Positions 15,245-27,926 of a stretch of 64,000 nucleotides of DNA are shown piece by piece; position 1 is the first letter of the stretch, and every line of letters starts with the position of its first letter. A program made the position numbers and the translations under genes. The DNA is from Glandiceps talaboti (Eukaryota > Hemichordata > Enteropneusta > Spengelidae), in contig NC_135556.1 of assembly GCF_964340395.1 (NCBI RefSeq), forward strand, positions 25,137,723-25,201,722, in the 5' to 3' direction. Under the pieces are notes generated by a model. That model did no database searches. It saw nothing but the letters and a program-made list of their open reading frames with translations, and was not told the DNA's origin.

Positions 15245-15343
15245 ATAGACTGTAAGATACATCGTGACGTTCTGCCCTCACAGACGTGGGAGGGGTTGGC
15301 TGATGTGTGAGGGTGCCCCGTCACGGCGTACCTTATAGACTGT
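15245..15343. mobile_element. 81-bp MITE with 9-bp target duplication
   Basis: The element at 15254-15334 has inverted ends AAGATACATCGTGACG and (complement of the right end) AAGGTACGCCGTGACG, continuing to CCCTCACA on both arms with about 6 mismatches in 29 positions. It is flanked by identical ATAGACTGT (15245-15253 and 15335-15343). A 9-bp duplication suggests a Mutator-like transposase, although that is inference. The arms are GC-rich in an AT-rich region. Confidence 0.75.
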
Positions 15344-15911
15344 CCATGAAAATGTTGGGCTTACTTTTATTTTTCTGACGATTTATTGAAAACCAATTTC
15401 ACCATTTCAAGAGATACTAATTTGTCCATTCTTTATTCCAAGATATTATCAATTTTGAATAAAAATGAAAACATTTTCGAAAACTGATATTTTTCAATGG
15501 CATTAAGCAAGGCATGGTTTCACATGTCATCTTGAATCAACTTATTTTTATACATCTTTAAGGGCTTTTATGGCATTAGTGTCTATATTTATCACTATAT
15601 TAATTGAGTTATATTTGTTTTGTATATTTTATACTTTCTTATAAGGCATGCACATAAGTTATTTTGTATATCAAAATGTCAATTCCTAAGTGTTGGTAAA
15701 ATTTTGTATTTTTGTAATTTTGTATTTTTCTATGTTGAAAAATGTTATTGTGGAATTGTTGTTGTTGTTGCAATATTGTAATGTTTTGTATCTTCAGCAA
15801 ATTTTCCTGCAAAAAGTATGAATATTCATTTGACATCTATATTGCTAATGTTACATGTGATATTTTCACAATGAAATGTATTAGTTTAACCCATGGTTAA
15901 GTAATAAAATT

Positions 15912-15956
15912 GATAACAATAAGCCCTTTGTGATGATAACAATAAGCCCTTTGTGT
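15912..15956. repeat. 23-bp direct duplication
   Basis: GATAACAATAAGCCCTTTGT occurs twice in tandem with period 23. Intergenic, no known role. Confidence 0.85.
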
Positions 15957-18473
15957 TGTATGCAATGAATCTTATCCTGACTCTGTCTGTTTGCAGGGAC
16001 ACTTTGGTTGTATTTAGTTGGTGGCAAATATGAGGAACAAGAAACTTGAACAACTATGATATCTCTTTCACTTATTATCTGTAAGGTTGACACACCTTGG
16101 GGACAAATTTCAATTAAAATCAAAGTTCTTGAATTCTATCCAAGCTTTGCTCAATGAAAGTTTGTTCTTGGTACTTTTGAAATCATAACTGAAATTTGTT
16201 GTTCACATCTTATCCATTTTGATTGTTTCGATAGTGTGCAAGGAACATAAACAATATATATCCATTGGGATACCTTTCCACTAAAGGAAAATTTTGACAT
16301 ATTACAGTTGTTCACGAGTGAATTTTATTGTAGTAACAGTTGTACCTCTGATAAATATCAAAGTTACCTGTAAAGATGTTTCCAAAATGATCCCCAGGTC
16401 ACAGACACACCTCATGATAAACACCAACCCCGGCCAATTAAAACTGACTGGCCTCTGACTTGGAAAGGGGTGACATATAGGTGTGGGAACATCTTGTTTC
16501 AGCAATGCAACTTGTAGGGGAGGGGGGTCGAGTATTTGTGAGATTGTTTCAGACTTTGTTCATGTAATACTTTGAAGTTTGTCCCAGTGAAACAAGCTAC
16601 TGTCAATATAAAATGTACTATAATTATTTAATCTTCTGGCCACCATCATCACACTCGCTTATTAATGTAGTCCCCAATACTACTATAAGACGCTACTGAA
16701 TGACTAATTGCATTGGACATAAAAGAAACACACTTGGAAAGTTATGGACGGGATTGCGCTTGTTCATAGACAATTAACTATTAGTGTAATTATATTAGCA
16801 TGTACTAGTTTTATAGAGGTTGCATATTATCATAGTAAACTGTACAATTATTGTATAAATCTTGTTAATTACTAATCCATCAGTCAAGAATAACTCGGGT
16901 GATCTATATGTATGCTTTTTATTTATTTCTATTCATTTCATTTGCTACACAGAGAGAGAGTTTCTGTAAATTTATTAAATTTTCCACCAACATAATCTTC
17001 ATCACTGTTCACAAGAGATATATTTTTGTTATTATATCTCATACCCAAAATTAGTCCTGAACGTTTGGTCCATGTACTTTGATTAGTTCCCAGGGAACTA
17101 TTTCCATGGTCTTCACCACAATTCTGTTTTATATTACTTTCAAAGAATGTATATTTTGCTTTCATTTTCTGGTGAAATAAAATTTCAATTTCAATTTCAA
17201 TTCAATATAAGCTTACACGTTGTCAAACCAATGGTGTAGCTGTAGCTGTGAGCTTTTTATCCCGGTCAGGATAAATATAATCTTATCGCTGATTCCAAAT
17301 GGAATAAATGTATCCTGAATTGAATAATTAATAAATATTTTATATTATTATTATTATTATTATTGTTTATACGTCCGTGATAATATATACAAGAGTTCTA
17401 TTTGGTTTTGTTGAGCGTCCTGGGGATCATGCACAGCTGCCGTTGTGATCGCTATATCACTATTTCATGATCACTGGTTTACATGTGCCTTACATGTATC
17501 TCAGACTACCACAAAGTGGTCTGTGCATGTATGGTGGAGTACATGTGCTACTCGTATACATTGCATGTGGCCTTAAGAAACTGTTCACGAGCTCGAGGGC
17601 ACTGCCATTGTGATGTAAAACATTTTCCGGGCGGGTAATCCCCGATATTCTTGATCGTGGCTGCGATCCAAAACTGCGTCACAAGATGACATGATTTTAT
17701 AATTTTACTTTCAAACCGTATGTGAATGACAAAATTATGGAAATATTTAGCCAGGCCACCTTTAGAGGTGACAGGCGAGTATCTGTTGTTGTCAGTATAT
17801 AATATTGAGCATATCCCAGGAGCATATCAGCCGGGACGGAACGGGACGCAAGTCGAACGAAGTTAGTGAATGACGTCATGTTAACTAACTGCACATGCGC
17901 CTACAATCCCTTTAAAAGTGTGTAAATATTTTGGTTCGCTGCCAGAACGTGTTATACCGGCAACTACATCTGATCTCGTCTATTGAGTGGGATATATTGC
18001 AGCAACGCGTCTATAAGTTAAGCATCTTTTTATTCAAAAAACTTTTTATGCGATGCACGTTTGCTATTTTCTGTTTCCAACATTGGGATGCGAGTACAAC
18101 TTTGAAGGTTAATATCATTTTACTGTAGTCCAAATCGCAATCGGTAAGTGAAGTAACAAGTTTTATTGCAGGTCGTTTGTGATGTCCTACTTTTTACAGA
18201 ATGTACTCATCACACATACAATCACCATGCATGTTTGCAATCTATTGCATTTACTAAATAAGTGAACACCATAGTTAAAATGCCTGTGCAATTGACCTGT
18301 TTTCTCTAATAATTGGCTGATCATTTCATTGGAATATATGTGTGCATAGAAAAATAAAAATAAAACTTGTCTTATATGTTGATATCGGAAACCTATGACA
18401 TTCCAGACTTTTATTCCGCTGAACACTATATTTCTGTGTTTCCTAGATCATTTGCACAGTGCAACTCTTCCTT

Positions 18474-18669
18474 CAAGTTGACCTTGAAATACTCTCATAA
18501 GTAACCAGGCCAAGTTCAAGTTGGAGGCCAGGTAACCGTCAAAGTTAAAGTTCAACACCAAGTTGACAATTCAAGTTGACCTTGAAATACTTTCATATGT
18601 AACCAGGCCAAGTTCAAGTTGGAGGCCAGGTAACCGTCAACTTAAAGTTCAACACCAAGTTACTAATTC
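18474..18669. repeat. 98-bp tandem duplication just upstream of receptor B
   Basis: Two near-identical copies (period 98) beginning CAAGTTGACCTTGAAATAC and containing AACCAGGCCAAGTTCAAGTT. The second copy ends about 12 bp before the start codon of gene B, so the repeat lies in its 5' leader or core promoter. Confidence 0.9.
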
Positions 18670-18680
18670 ATAAGAAAAAA

Positions 18681-20362
18681 ATGAATCCTTTGGTTTGGAC
18701 ATGTCAATATATCCTCATTCTGTTCTTGGTCTCGGCAATTCTACGAAACGAGGTAGGCGATAGTCAATTCAGTTTGTAACATTATGCATATCGTTTGCAA
18801 CTTTTGTGTATGTGTTTGTTTGTTTTTATTTATTTAGAGTGATTTGTTTAATCTGTTTTATTTTATCAGATGGTAAGATCATTCGACTTACGTTCTCTCC
18901 TATCACCACAAGACAATGTAAATTGCCCCGATATCGGAAGATTTAGGTTTTACTTCGACGATGAAAGAAACGAGTGTAGGAAATGTCCTATGTGCAATTC
19001 AGGATTTCAACCAAACCAGGTATGTATGGTTTTATTACTCTCCGAGTAATCGTTACTTTTCAAAAGTTAAGTGGAATTTTGTTCACTCGTATTTCTCAAC
19101 TGTCCGACAAGTATAAGGGAGTGTATTACATGAGCGATATGCTAAGAGAGGGTGGCGCCAAATGTACCGGGGAGTTATCTTTTCTTATAATCGTTATCTT
19201 TTCAACTATCACTGGTCTGCTCTACGTCAAATCCTCGAATGGTGTATGGCGCCCTCTTGTGATGACCGGGTATGACCTGCCCTGACAAGGATTTATTCAC
19301 TCGTAATACTTTTCATCGTAATGATAATGCTGTCATTCATGATAAATGTTGATGTTGGATGCAGTGCACGTGATAACTACGTCACTCATTCATTCATTAC
19401 ATCATTCATAGACATGAATACCATACCATGTAGTGGTATCTCAAGATAAATGGCTGCAGTCATGTGACACTTCTCTCAAAGCCATTTTATATTGTCCAAT
19501 GATGATGATAGGACAACCTGTATATATGATTGACAGGTGAGTTTGGACTGCGTGTACAAGCAAACACTGAAAGAAATTAATTATGTGATGTGTAATGCGT
19601 GCATATTCATGATGGTGTGGTTACAATAACAAACAATTGAACATAAACATGCATGCATAACACATACATACATACATACATACATACATGCATACATACA
19701 TACATACATACATACATACATACATACATACATACATACATACATGCATACATACATACATGCATGCATACATGCATACATGCATACATGCATACATACA
19801 TACATACATACATACATACATACATACACACATACATGCATAACACATACATACATGCATACATACATACATGCATACATACATACATACATACATACAT
19901 ACATACATACATACATACATACATGCATACATCAATGTACATACATACATACATACATACATACATACATACATACATACATACATACATACATACATAC
20001 ATACATACATACATACACACATAAACCAAAAATAATAATAGAGATTAATTTTATAAACCAAGCCATCATTCTTTGTATGTGCTAACCCCAGTGCTAACGC
20101 TCCAGCATCTTCCACAGTTATTGCATATAATCCGATATATAACTGTTTTGTATAGCAGTTAGCATCTGTGATATTTGACAAACCACACACACATCAACCC
20201 GGCTTTCAAACTTACTTATTTTCAAGTCCCAGTTGTTATCTCTTTGAATTTGTTTAATTTTGTATACTCTCTTCTAATAATTCTATTGTATGAAATTTAT
20301 ATTTTTATGAAGTATCTCACACACTACTCTCTGTTACTAAGCATTAGTGTTGTCTAATAAAG

Positions 20363-20430
<68 letters not shown>

Positions 20431-23400
20431 GAATAAAGAACGCATCTGATCAACAACAGCATTAATTTAGTTTTCATCTGTTGTACACCAGGAATGTGGG
20501 AATGGTATCGGCAATGGTACAAAATGTGAACCTTGTGCACCTGGATATTACTCGGATAAATCGGAATACCAGATGTGTAAACGATGTCGGGTAGCATGCA
20601 TCAACGTTGCAAGTTTAGCTGAAGTATGTACATCAACTCATGATAGGAAGTGTGGACCATGTATAGATGGGTTAGTGTCAGTTAATAAATATTTGATATG
20701 GATTGGAATTACATGTAGGAGACATGGGTGTTGTCCTCTTGTTCATTTCCAATTAATACTTCATTCACATGTACTACAGGCGTGATGCCGGGTTTCCAAA
20801 ATGAATTCTCTGAGTCCCCTAACCATACAGACATGTGACTAGGATAAAACCAGCCATGCCCTCGTTCTCCAGCAAGTGATGGTCTATCAATTTGATTATG
20901 ACATTAAAGAATGCCTGAGAATGCTCAAGAATTTTGTCTATTCAAATTGAAAGAACAATATCTTGAAGGTAAATTCATTATGTCTTCATATACAACAGTT
21001 GATTGTTGTACCCTGACATGACCCAAAGTAGGTGAGATGGAATCACCATCATAATTGCTGATATCAGTCACCACCACCACCTCTACTACCATCACCACTA
21101 TCATCATCACCATCATTGTCATCACAACCACCACCATCACCACCACCACCACTGTCATCCCCATCATTGTCATCACAACCACCACTACCATCACCACTAT
21201 CATCATCACCATCATTGTCATCACAACCACCACCACCACCACCACCACCACCACCACTGTCATCACCATCACCATCATTGTCATCACAACCACCACCACC
21301 ACCACCACCACCACTGTCATCCCCATCATTGTCATCACAACCACCACCACCACCACCACCACTGGCATCACCATCATTGTCATCACAACCACTACCACTC
21401 ACCACCACCACTGGCATAATAATCACCATTGTCACCACCGCCACCACTACCATCACCATCACCACCACTGTCATCACCAACATTGTCATCACAACCACCA
21501 CCACTGTCATCACCATCATTGTCATCACCACCACTACCACTCACCACCACCACCACTGGCATAATAATCATCATTGTCACCACTACCACCACTACCATCA
21601 CCATCACCACCACCATGACTATCATCATCATCATTATCATCACCACCACCACCACCACCATCACTCTTACCATCACGCATCACCACCACCACCACCACCA
21701 CCACCACCACCACCATCATCATCACCATCATCAATATTGAATGTTGTTTTCATACTGCTATTGTTCAGATACTTCAAAGATTTTAATGGTAATTGTGAGC
21801 CATGCAAGTATTACCCACCAAATGTAGACCCGGCTTGTGCAGTGCATCTCACCACTGAGAAGACAACTACAAAATCACCAACAATGAAGATCATCTCATC
21901 CTCAACATCAAAAGGTTTAGAGGGAAAGCAGACAGAGGATGTCATTACCCATAATGCTATTGGTATTTCAACAAGTAGAGGACACACTAGAAAGATATCA
22001 TTGCCAATGAAAGCTGGAAATCAAACCCGAATTGTCATTGAGAGTAACGAAGGTACAACATGTTTGATTATTTTCTTACAATTAAAGCTATGGTCGTAAT
22101 CCATGCATTCAATTACTTCTATCCTAAATTAGCCTATGTTATGGTCATATCTCAGGCAGCCATTTAAACAATAGTTAGTCACTTTAAATTAAACTCCAAA
22201 AAGGTAAACTCTCAATGATTATTGATAGTGAGTTTGCTGCATATTTTTTTGTGAAATTACTTATATAATAAATATTTATTCATTACAGATAACTTTCAGG
22301 AGAAAGAAAGTAAAGAGGCAAAAGAAACCATCCTGTCTACGGGTCTTGGACTTGCAATCGGTGGTGGTGGTTTATATACAGTATTTGTAGCTATCTTCTT
22401 CATAGTGAGAAAGTTTAGGAGTAATGCAAGTTACAAATGTAAAACGATTTCAGCTACCTTAGGAAGTACAGTTCCGTCAGTCAGTTCACTTTCAGAATCA
22501 AATGATGGCCACATTGAGGGTAAGGATACTTGTAGGATATTTTGTTTTATTTTTTGGTATAAATTTTTGTGCTGGGAATTGCTCCCAGCGATTTTCTGTT
22601 ATGCAGACAAATACACACAATCAAACAAACACAAATACTACAGAAATCTATTTGGGTTTGGGACTACGTGACAGGGCTATATTGCACGCTCTATATCATG
22701 TTGCTGTGGAACTGTCAAGGCTTTCCCAGTCAGTTCACAGGCTATCCCAGAGTCACCCAGGCCTGGCAAACATAGTGACCTGCTCGCTCCGTGTGAATAA
22801 TCGTCCCCGACTTTTCAAGTCATTACTCCAGGAGTCCCCCAAAATCTGCACTCATCTTGTGAATGAAACATGACTGAGTGATACAGCCTACCCATCGAGT
22901 CTGTAGAACACTCGCCCTGGGTTTGGGTCAGTCACAGAAAAATCCCCTGTTTCCAGTGGGATTCAAACCCATGACCTCTCGACTGCTAATCCTGTGTGCT
23001 AACCACTATGCTACAGGGAGCCGGTGACATTTAAGTTTTAACACACCTACTTTAATAAACATTACACATAGTTCATTAGTTTAGTTAGTCTGAGCTATAC
23101 TGTTAGAGAAATTTATTATCAGCTACACCTTCAGTAGTATCAACTAGTTTTAAGAAAACAATTTCATGGAGTCATGATGGTCAAATGGTTATAATAGCCA
23201 GCTCTGCAGGTTGCAAGTTTGAGCCTCATCGCTGGCATTTGTTTCTGAATGGCTACAGTTCTTGGCCAAGATTTGTACCACAATTGTGCCCCTAGTCAAA
23301 AGATGTAATGGTTAAAATGTTGTCATCACAATTTGAGATTTTTGTACTATAAAAGAAAGGTTAAATAAGTGGAAGTAGCTGAAATATTATAAAATCATAT

Positions 23401-25743
23401 TTATAACAAAATGTAAATTTTGAAATTTCTATATTTTCACAGTGAACGTGAATGATAGGAAAGTAATCTATACTATACATGGTCCAGAAGAAAATAAGAA
23501 ACAAGAAAATGAGAAGAAAAGTAGAAATGTATCAGAAGGAGAGTGTGATAACAGGTAAATATGGTAAATGTTCATGTAAGTTATTTACAATGATAAAATC
23601 ATGTTTAGAATGTTGTGTCAAGATAAGTATGGCAATGTAGGACAAGTATTTAATAACTAATTTTTACATATGTACCTGAGATTGATTGCACCAGGTCAAG
23701 TGCATACTAGTGGTATTATTACATATGTACCAGAGATTACTTGCACTGGTGGGCGTGCACACTAGTGGTATTTTCACTGCATACCTGCATGCAAATGTGG
23801 ATGCAATCACATGATTGCTCTGTATGATTTTTTATGATTTTTATGGAAATTTGCCATTTTAGATAACATATCTAATAATAACAGAATCCCATGGCTCGTG
23901 AGTTCCAGTGTGGGTACTCTGGGGTATTTACACTCATGCTTGTCGTGTTTTCTGCTGCACTTTCACAAGCATAGCCTGTGAAAGTACAGGTGCAGAGAAC
24001 ACTACAAGCACTTGTGAGTACCCACACTGGAACTCACATGGCATGGGATTCTGCTGTTATATTATTATTTAGAAGTTACAGTAGTATTGACATTAAAGAT
24101 GTCCTTGTATTTATTGATAGGAAGATCAGTGGTGACCAAGACAAAGAAAGGGGTACAAGTATGAACATGCACAGCTACCAAGGTGCAGAAGTGGTTAATG
24201 AAGTCCAGGAAAACAAATCGGTCAAACAACTTAACAAGAAGAAACAGTCCACCATGTGTTCTTTAAGACCTGACAAACTTTTACGATCAAGATCTCATGA
24301 TGAGAGCACTGAAAATGATCCCCTTCTGAAATCCATGTATGAGAAAAAAAGTGAACAACCATGTGAAAGAGATGGTTTGGCTGAAGTACATGATCATTCA
24401 CAGAGTGGTACTAAAGGTGTGCAAGAGGACATCCCAGAGGAACATAAAAACTCGATGAACGGTTGCAAAGTGACAACTGAAAGTGATATGTTGGGTCCAA
24501 ATAATGCATCATCCTATAGAGAAGCTTCTGTAAATTCAGCAGTGCCTGGAAAGTCATGCAAAGAGTCAAATTCAAACAATTTGCCAGGCACACACACTAC
24601 ACAGGAGGTAATGTCTGAATGTTTTATGTTTTGTGGAATTGATCTTGTCCTCCCAACAAGTTGATAACAACAATAATAGCTAGAGATTTATATTATAAAT
24701 ATATTTTGGTGGAAATAGAAAAAAATTGAAATGAATAATCATCTTGAACCAAATAAATGATCGTTGGTCACACTGAAAGTAGGGTTATGAAACTGTTTGA
24801 AATTTCTTTGAAAAATGACATTGGTGCATATATTTGTTACTTTTACGCTTCAGATGATATTCACTGTGATTGCTGATAAGTGAAATTTATAATCTTTCTC
24901 CATACATACTCAGTAAATATCACACAATGAATATATTGATTAGCAAGGTAGTCTACAAATGACACCATTTCAAAGTTTTTATTTTTTGTCTTGGCAGTAA
25001 ACAAAGTATAAGGAAATATTTCACCTAATACCCTGTCAATAGAGCACATGATAATTATTAAAGGTTTTTAAATGTTGGACCTTATTTTTTATAGGAGCAA
25101 GAGAGAAGAGAAGGAAAGGTCAAGAAAGCAGATCAACAAATGGAGAGAAAGAGAGCAATGGAAAATGCAAGGGGTAAGAATCAGATGATGTAATTTCAAG
25201 GTCATCACATTTTCCTTCACAAAATTTGAAATGAATAAATTCAAAACTTTTGAAGATTTAATACAATCAGACCAAAACACCAGAAATCTCCTTAGGGATG
25301 ATGCCAGTATAGTATCTGGGGTATTATTAGCCATACAACAACAAATGTTAGATTCTCATTTTTTTAATTCTTTTTTTTTTGTCACAGGTAAACCACTGGG
25401 AGATCTTTTAAATGACAGAGACATGAAGGATGACCTGATAGCAAGTCTTACACCTCCGTCACCATATGAGAATTTCCAAAAAACACCTATAGCATTCTTT
25501 CCTGACCTTGTTGCAGTACTAGGCATCCATAAATTTAACAAGTACAAGAATACATTTAGAGGACCTGAACACGTTTTGGAGTATATGAACACAAGTTTGC
25601 CAGGAAATCGAGACATTGCCATGCTTTTAGAGAAATTGGAAATGATCGACAGGTTTGACATTATAGATGATATTAGTATTTGGGTCTCTAACAAATACTG
25701 TAGTGAAACACAGTTTCCTCCTGCATTAACACTGAACCCATGA
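18681..25743 (+). CDS. Receptor B: EDAR-like TNF-receptor superfamily member with death domain
   Basis: Nine exons, 649 codons: 18681-18752, 18870-19019, 20492-20670, 21769-22052, 22289-22519, 23443-23554, 24121-24607, 25095-25173, 25388-25743, with the same phases as gene A. Signal peptide exon MNPLVWTCQYILILFLVSAI; cysteine-rich exons with CRKCPMCNSGFQ, ECGNGIGNGTKCEPCAPGYY and DRKCGPCIDG, then YFKDFNGNCEPCKYYPPN; Thr/Ser stalk; membrane segment at about residues 243-268; linker with RSRSHDESTENDPLL (acidic dileucine at 24311-24328); helix exon rich in Lys, Arg and Glu; death domain from residue 532 (GKPLGDLLND ... MIDRFDIIDDISIWV). The linker also ends in TTQE, which fits a loose TRAF-binding pattern. 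A 670-bp CAC/ATC repeat ends 34 bp before exon 4, a SINE lies in intron 5 and a MITE in intron 6. AATAAA at 25809 is a likely poly(A) signal. Confidence 0.9.
19661..20018. repeat. (CATA)n microsatellite with CATG interruptions
   Basis: About 358 bp of CATA tetranucleotides interrupted by CATG, in intron 2 of receptor B. All three frames stay open on both strands, which explains several long spurious frames. Confidence 0.97.
20363..20430. repeat. (GATT)n tract, possible retroposon tail
   Basis: Pure GATT repeat preceded by TGTCTAATAAAGT, resembling the 3' tail of the LINE at 4598. No reverse transcriptase sequence is recognisable upstream, so it may be only a tail. Intron 2 of receptor B. Confidence 0.8.
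21062..21735. repeat. CAC/ATC trinucleotide-rich array
   Basis: About 670 bp of CAC, ATC, CAT and GTC units with a longer repeating pattern (CATCATTGTCATCACAACCA recurs many times). It lies in intron 3 of receptor B and stops 34 bp before exon 4. One frame is open through the repeat into exon 4, but normal splicing excludes it. Confidence 0.95.
22560..23022 (-). mobile_element. tRNA-derived SINE
   Basis: Reading the minus strand from 23022, the head is GGCTCCCTGTAGCATAGTGG then TTAGCAC (A-box-like TAGCATAGTGG) and, 29 bp on, GGTTTGAATCC (B box), matching internal polymerase III promoter spacing of a tRNA. The body ends near 22565 in a small hairpin (GCTGGGAGCAATTCCCAGC). The same tail occurs at 27005-27062. 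Inserted in intron 5 of receptor B. Tail boundary is approximate. Confidence 0.75.
23879..24059. mobile_element. MITE-like foldback in intron 6 of receptor B
   Basis: Arms TAACAGAATCCCATGG and GAGTTCCAGTGTGGGTACTC at the left are mirrored at the right by GAGTACCCACACTGGAACTC and CATGGGATTCTGCTGTTA. The element folds almost end to end with a small loop. It ends 61 bp before exon 7 of receptor B. Confidence 0.75.
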
Positions 25744-26635
25744 GGTATGGCCCTCACTGGACTTCTTGGGAGACAAGTGTTTATATGCTTAAAGAACTAT
25801 CCAGTATAAATAAAGATTATTACAGTCATCATAAAGAAAACTTCAACTGAAAAGTATTGAGGTACTACTCAGCTGTTGTTTGAAATATGACAACAAATAC
25901 TAGTACATCACAAGTACATCACTTTGACCTTTGACCTCATCAGCACTAACTGTACTTTGGGTTATGAGAGACAGACAGATAGAGTGTTGGCTAACTAACT
26001 GGTTTTCATCTAGGCTGATTGCCAATGAAGTGCCTTAGATTTTAATTCAAAGATATTCTTTGTTTGAGCCTCTGTGCTATATTGGATAGCATACAAAAAT
26101 TCAGACAAGATATAGTCAGGAAGACAACCCTTTGTGTGTGTGGGGGGGGGGAGGAAGGGGAGAGTGAGAGGCATACATAAATTCGGATGAGATATAGATA
26201 TATATCTAATATAAAATATTAGATATGTAGATATTCATTCATACATACATATATAACTTATATGTGACATGATTAGAAATGATGTAAATATATGTATTTA
26301 AGTCCGTTTCGTCTTTGTATAGATATTAGTTGTCAGTGATATCAGCAAATGCTATTATCAAGGGAACAATATACAACACTTTGTCATGATAATATATTAT
26401 TAGTATATATATATAAGGAGTTTTCTTTGGTAACAATACCTTCACCCATTTTGTGCAATATAAAGTACAAAATATTGAGGCTGTTGGCTTACCTTCAATT
26501 TGTTAGCTAAAGCTAGCATTTACTGGTAATGGTTTAATGATATATTGATATAATGACAACTTGGTCCTAACTATTTAAAAAGAAGTAAAAATGTATGAAA
26601 AGTACATTGACAAACATCTGATAAATACCAAGACA

Positions 26636-26743
26636 GTGAGACATGCTGTAGGTAAAGATCAGGGAATTAAAGTGAGACATGCTGTAGGTAAAGATCAGGG
26701 AATTAAAGTGAGACATGCTGTAGGTAAAGATCAGGGAATTAAA
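26636..26743. repeat. 36-bp tandem repeat, three copies
   Basis: Three identical units, each starting GTGAGACATGCTGTAGGTAA. A short frame through it would read VRHAVGKDQGIK three times but has no splice or domain support. Confidence 0.95.
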
Positions 26744-27004
26744 TCCCAGGTTCTGGCAATCATCACAATCTAGTAATGAACCAAAACATGTTCCAGTACT
26801 ATTTTATGAAATTACTTAGATATAATATATTAAAGTATGTGTTTTAGCAGCATATATAAATTATGACATATACATTTGAACTGCCAACTGAATGTCATTG
26901 GATTGTTGTTAACAGCTGTTAAATGTTAGAAGAAATCATGAATTTATGACTACAATGCATAACTGATTTGTTTATGCTTGTCAATTAACTTGTGTATATG
27001 TGTA

Positions 27005-27062
27005 TATGTCTGCATAACAGAAAATCACTGGGAGCAATACCCAGCACCAAAAACAAACAAAA
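27005..27062 (+). mobile_element. SINE 3' tail fragment
   Basis: GTCTGCATAACAGAAAATCA then CTGGGAGCAATACCCAGCAC matches the tail of the SINE at 22560-23022 with only one or two differences, followed by A-rich sequence. Only the tail is present. Confidence 0.7.
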
Positions 27063-27216
27063 ACATAGAATTAATTTAAAGTTGGTAATTGTTTTTTTTT
27101 TTAAATATATAAAAAAAACCAAAAAAAACCCAATTTATTTTTCACAATAATGCTTCTTTTGGAAAGCAGCCATAGATAATCACATGACTGTGGTTTTATT
27201 TAAAAACTGTTCTGTG

Positions 27217-27587
27217 AGGCCTAATAAAATATTGTGTGGTTCCGATTACGCTCAAATTTAGAATAGGTGGGGTAGGTAGATTTTTTATTTTATGTTATTA
27301 TATTTTTTTATTCATGTGTGTGAGTGTCTAGTTCAGGTAGTTATATTTTCTATTGTTTTCCATATGGTCTCTGTGTTATTGGTTTCTTCTAATCAGATGT
27401 ACAGCCATTACAGATTAGAAGAACAGTTTTATATTGTGTTTTTAATTTGATGTCAGTTTCTGCATCCACTATTTCACAATTTTCAAGACTTTTTTTTTTC
27501 TCTAATATGTAAAAATAAGTTTAGGGTCAGCATTGAAAAACTAGGTGTGGTCAGGTAACTGGAACCAAACAATTTTTTTTTTGGCCT
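27217..27587. mobile_element. MITE-like element, AGGCC family, copy 2
   Basis: Diverged copy of 3282-3647 in the same orientation, with ends AGGCCTAATAAAATATTGTG and TTTGGCCT forming inverted repeats that include GTGGTTCC / GGAACC. Differs from copy 1 by several small insertions and deletions. Confidence 0.7.
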
Positions 27588-27926
27588 AAGTAAAACTTTA
27601 GTCTTATTATGATGCTGACCTATGACCTTTGTACTTTTTAAAAGAAACCATTTCAAACAATAAAATCAGAATTCAATGTACAATCAGTGATTGTGTTATT
27701 GTGTCCATGTGAATAAGAGTTAACTATAGCTACCCAGTGTTCATGAAGATGTGGACACTATATGATGGTAATTGTGTGTGTGTTGAAAGAAATGTTCTTT
27801 AAAATCATTGCAAATCATTTAACAGACAAAGAAATGTTAGCCATATTATGATGCTGCAGTAATTAATATCATATAGTAATTATATATATTCGATCAGTGT
27901 AGATCTACACTCTCAGTGATCAGGTT

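Larger units (their letters stand above)
12538..18680. other. Spacer between receptors A and B
   Basis: No further coding exon found; open frames here are short and show no domain. The first part is probably the 3' untranslated region of A. It contains a CT microsatellite (15177-15202), an 81-bp MITE (15254-15334), a 23-bp duplication (15912-15956), a TTA run near 17347, and directly before gene B a 98-bp tandem duplication (18474-18669). Confidence 0.6.

Noticed and set aside
19581-20190. Long open frames on both strands rich in Met-Tyr-Val-Cys or Tyr-Ile-His-Thr
   Set aside because: They are translations of the CATA microsatellite; no stop can arise in such a repeat, and there is no domain or splice support.
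21055-22099. Frame of 327 codons rich in Ser, Pro and His running into a cysteine-rich segment
   Set aside because: The first part is intronic CAC/ATC repeat and only the part from 21769 is exon 4 of receptor B; the start and the junction are artefacts of repeat read-through.
22957-23022. A functional tRNA gene on the minus strand
   Set aside because: The A and B boxes are present but the cloverleaf stems do not pair well, and the sequence continues into a SINE body found elsewhere.
23978-24664. Start codon at 23978 giving a longer version of the linker exon of receptor B
   Set aside because: The start lies inside a MITE in the intron; the paralogs and a clean acceptor place the exon start at 24121.
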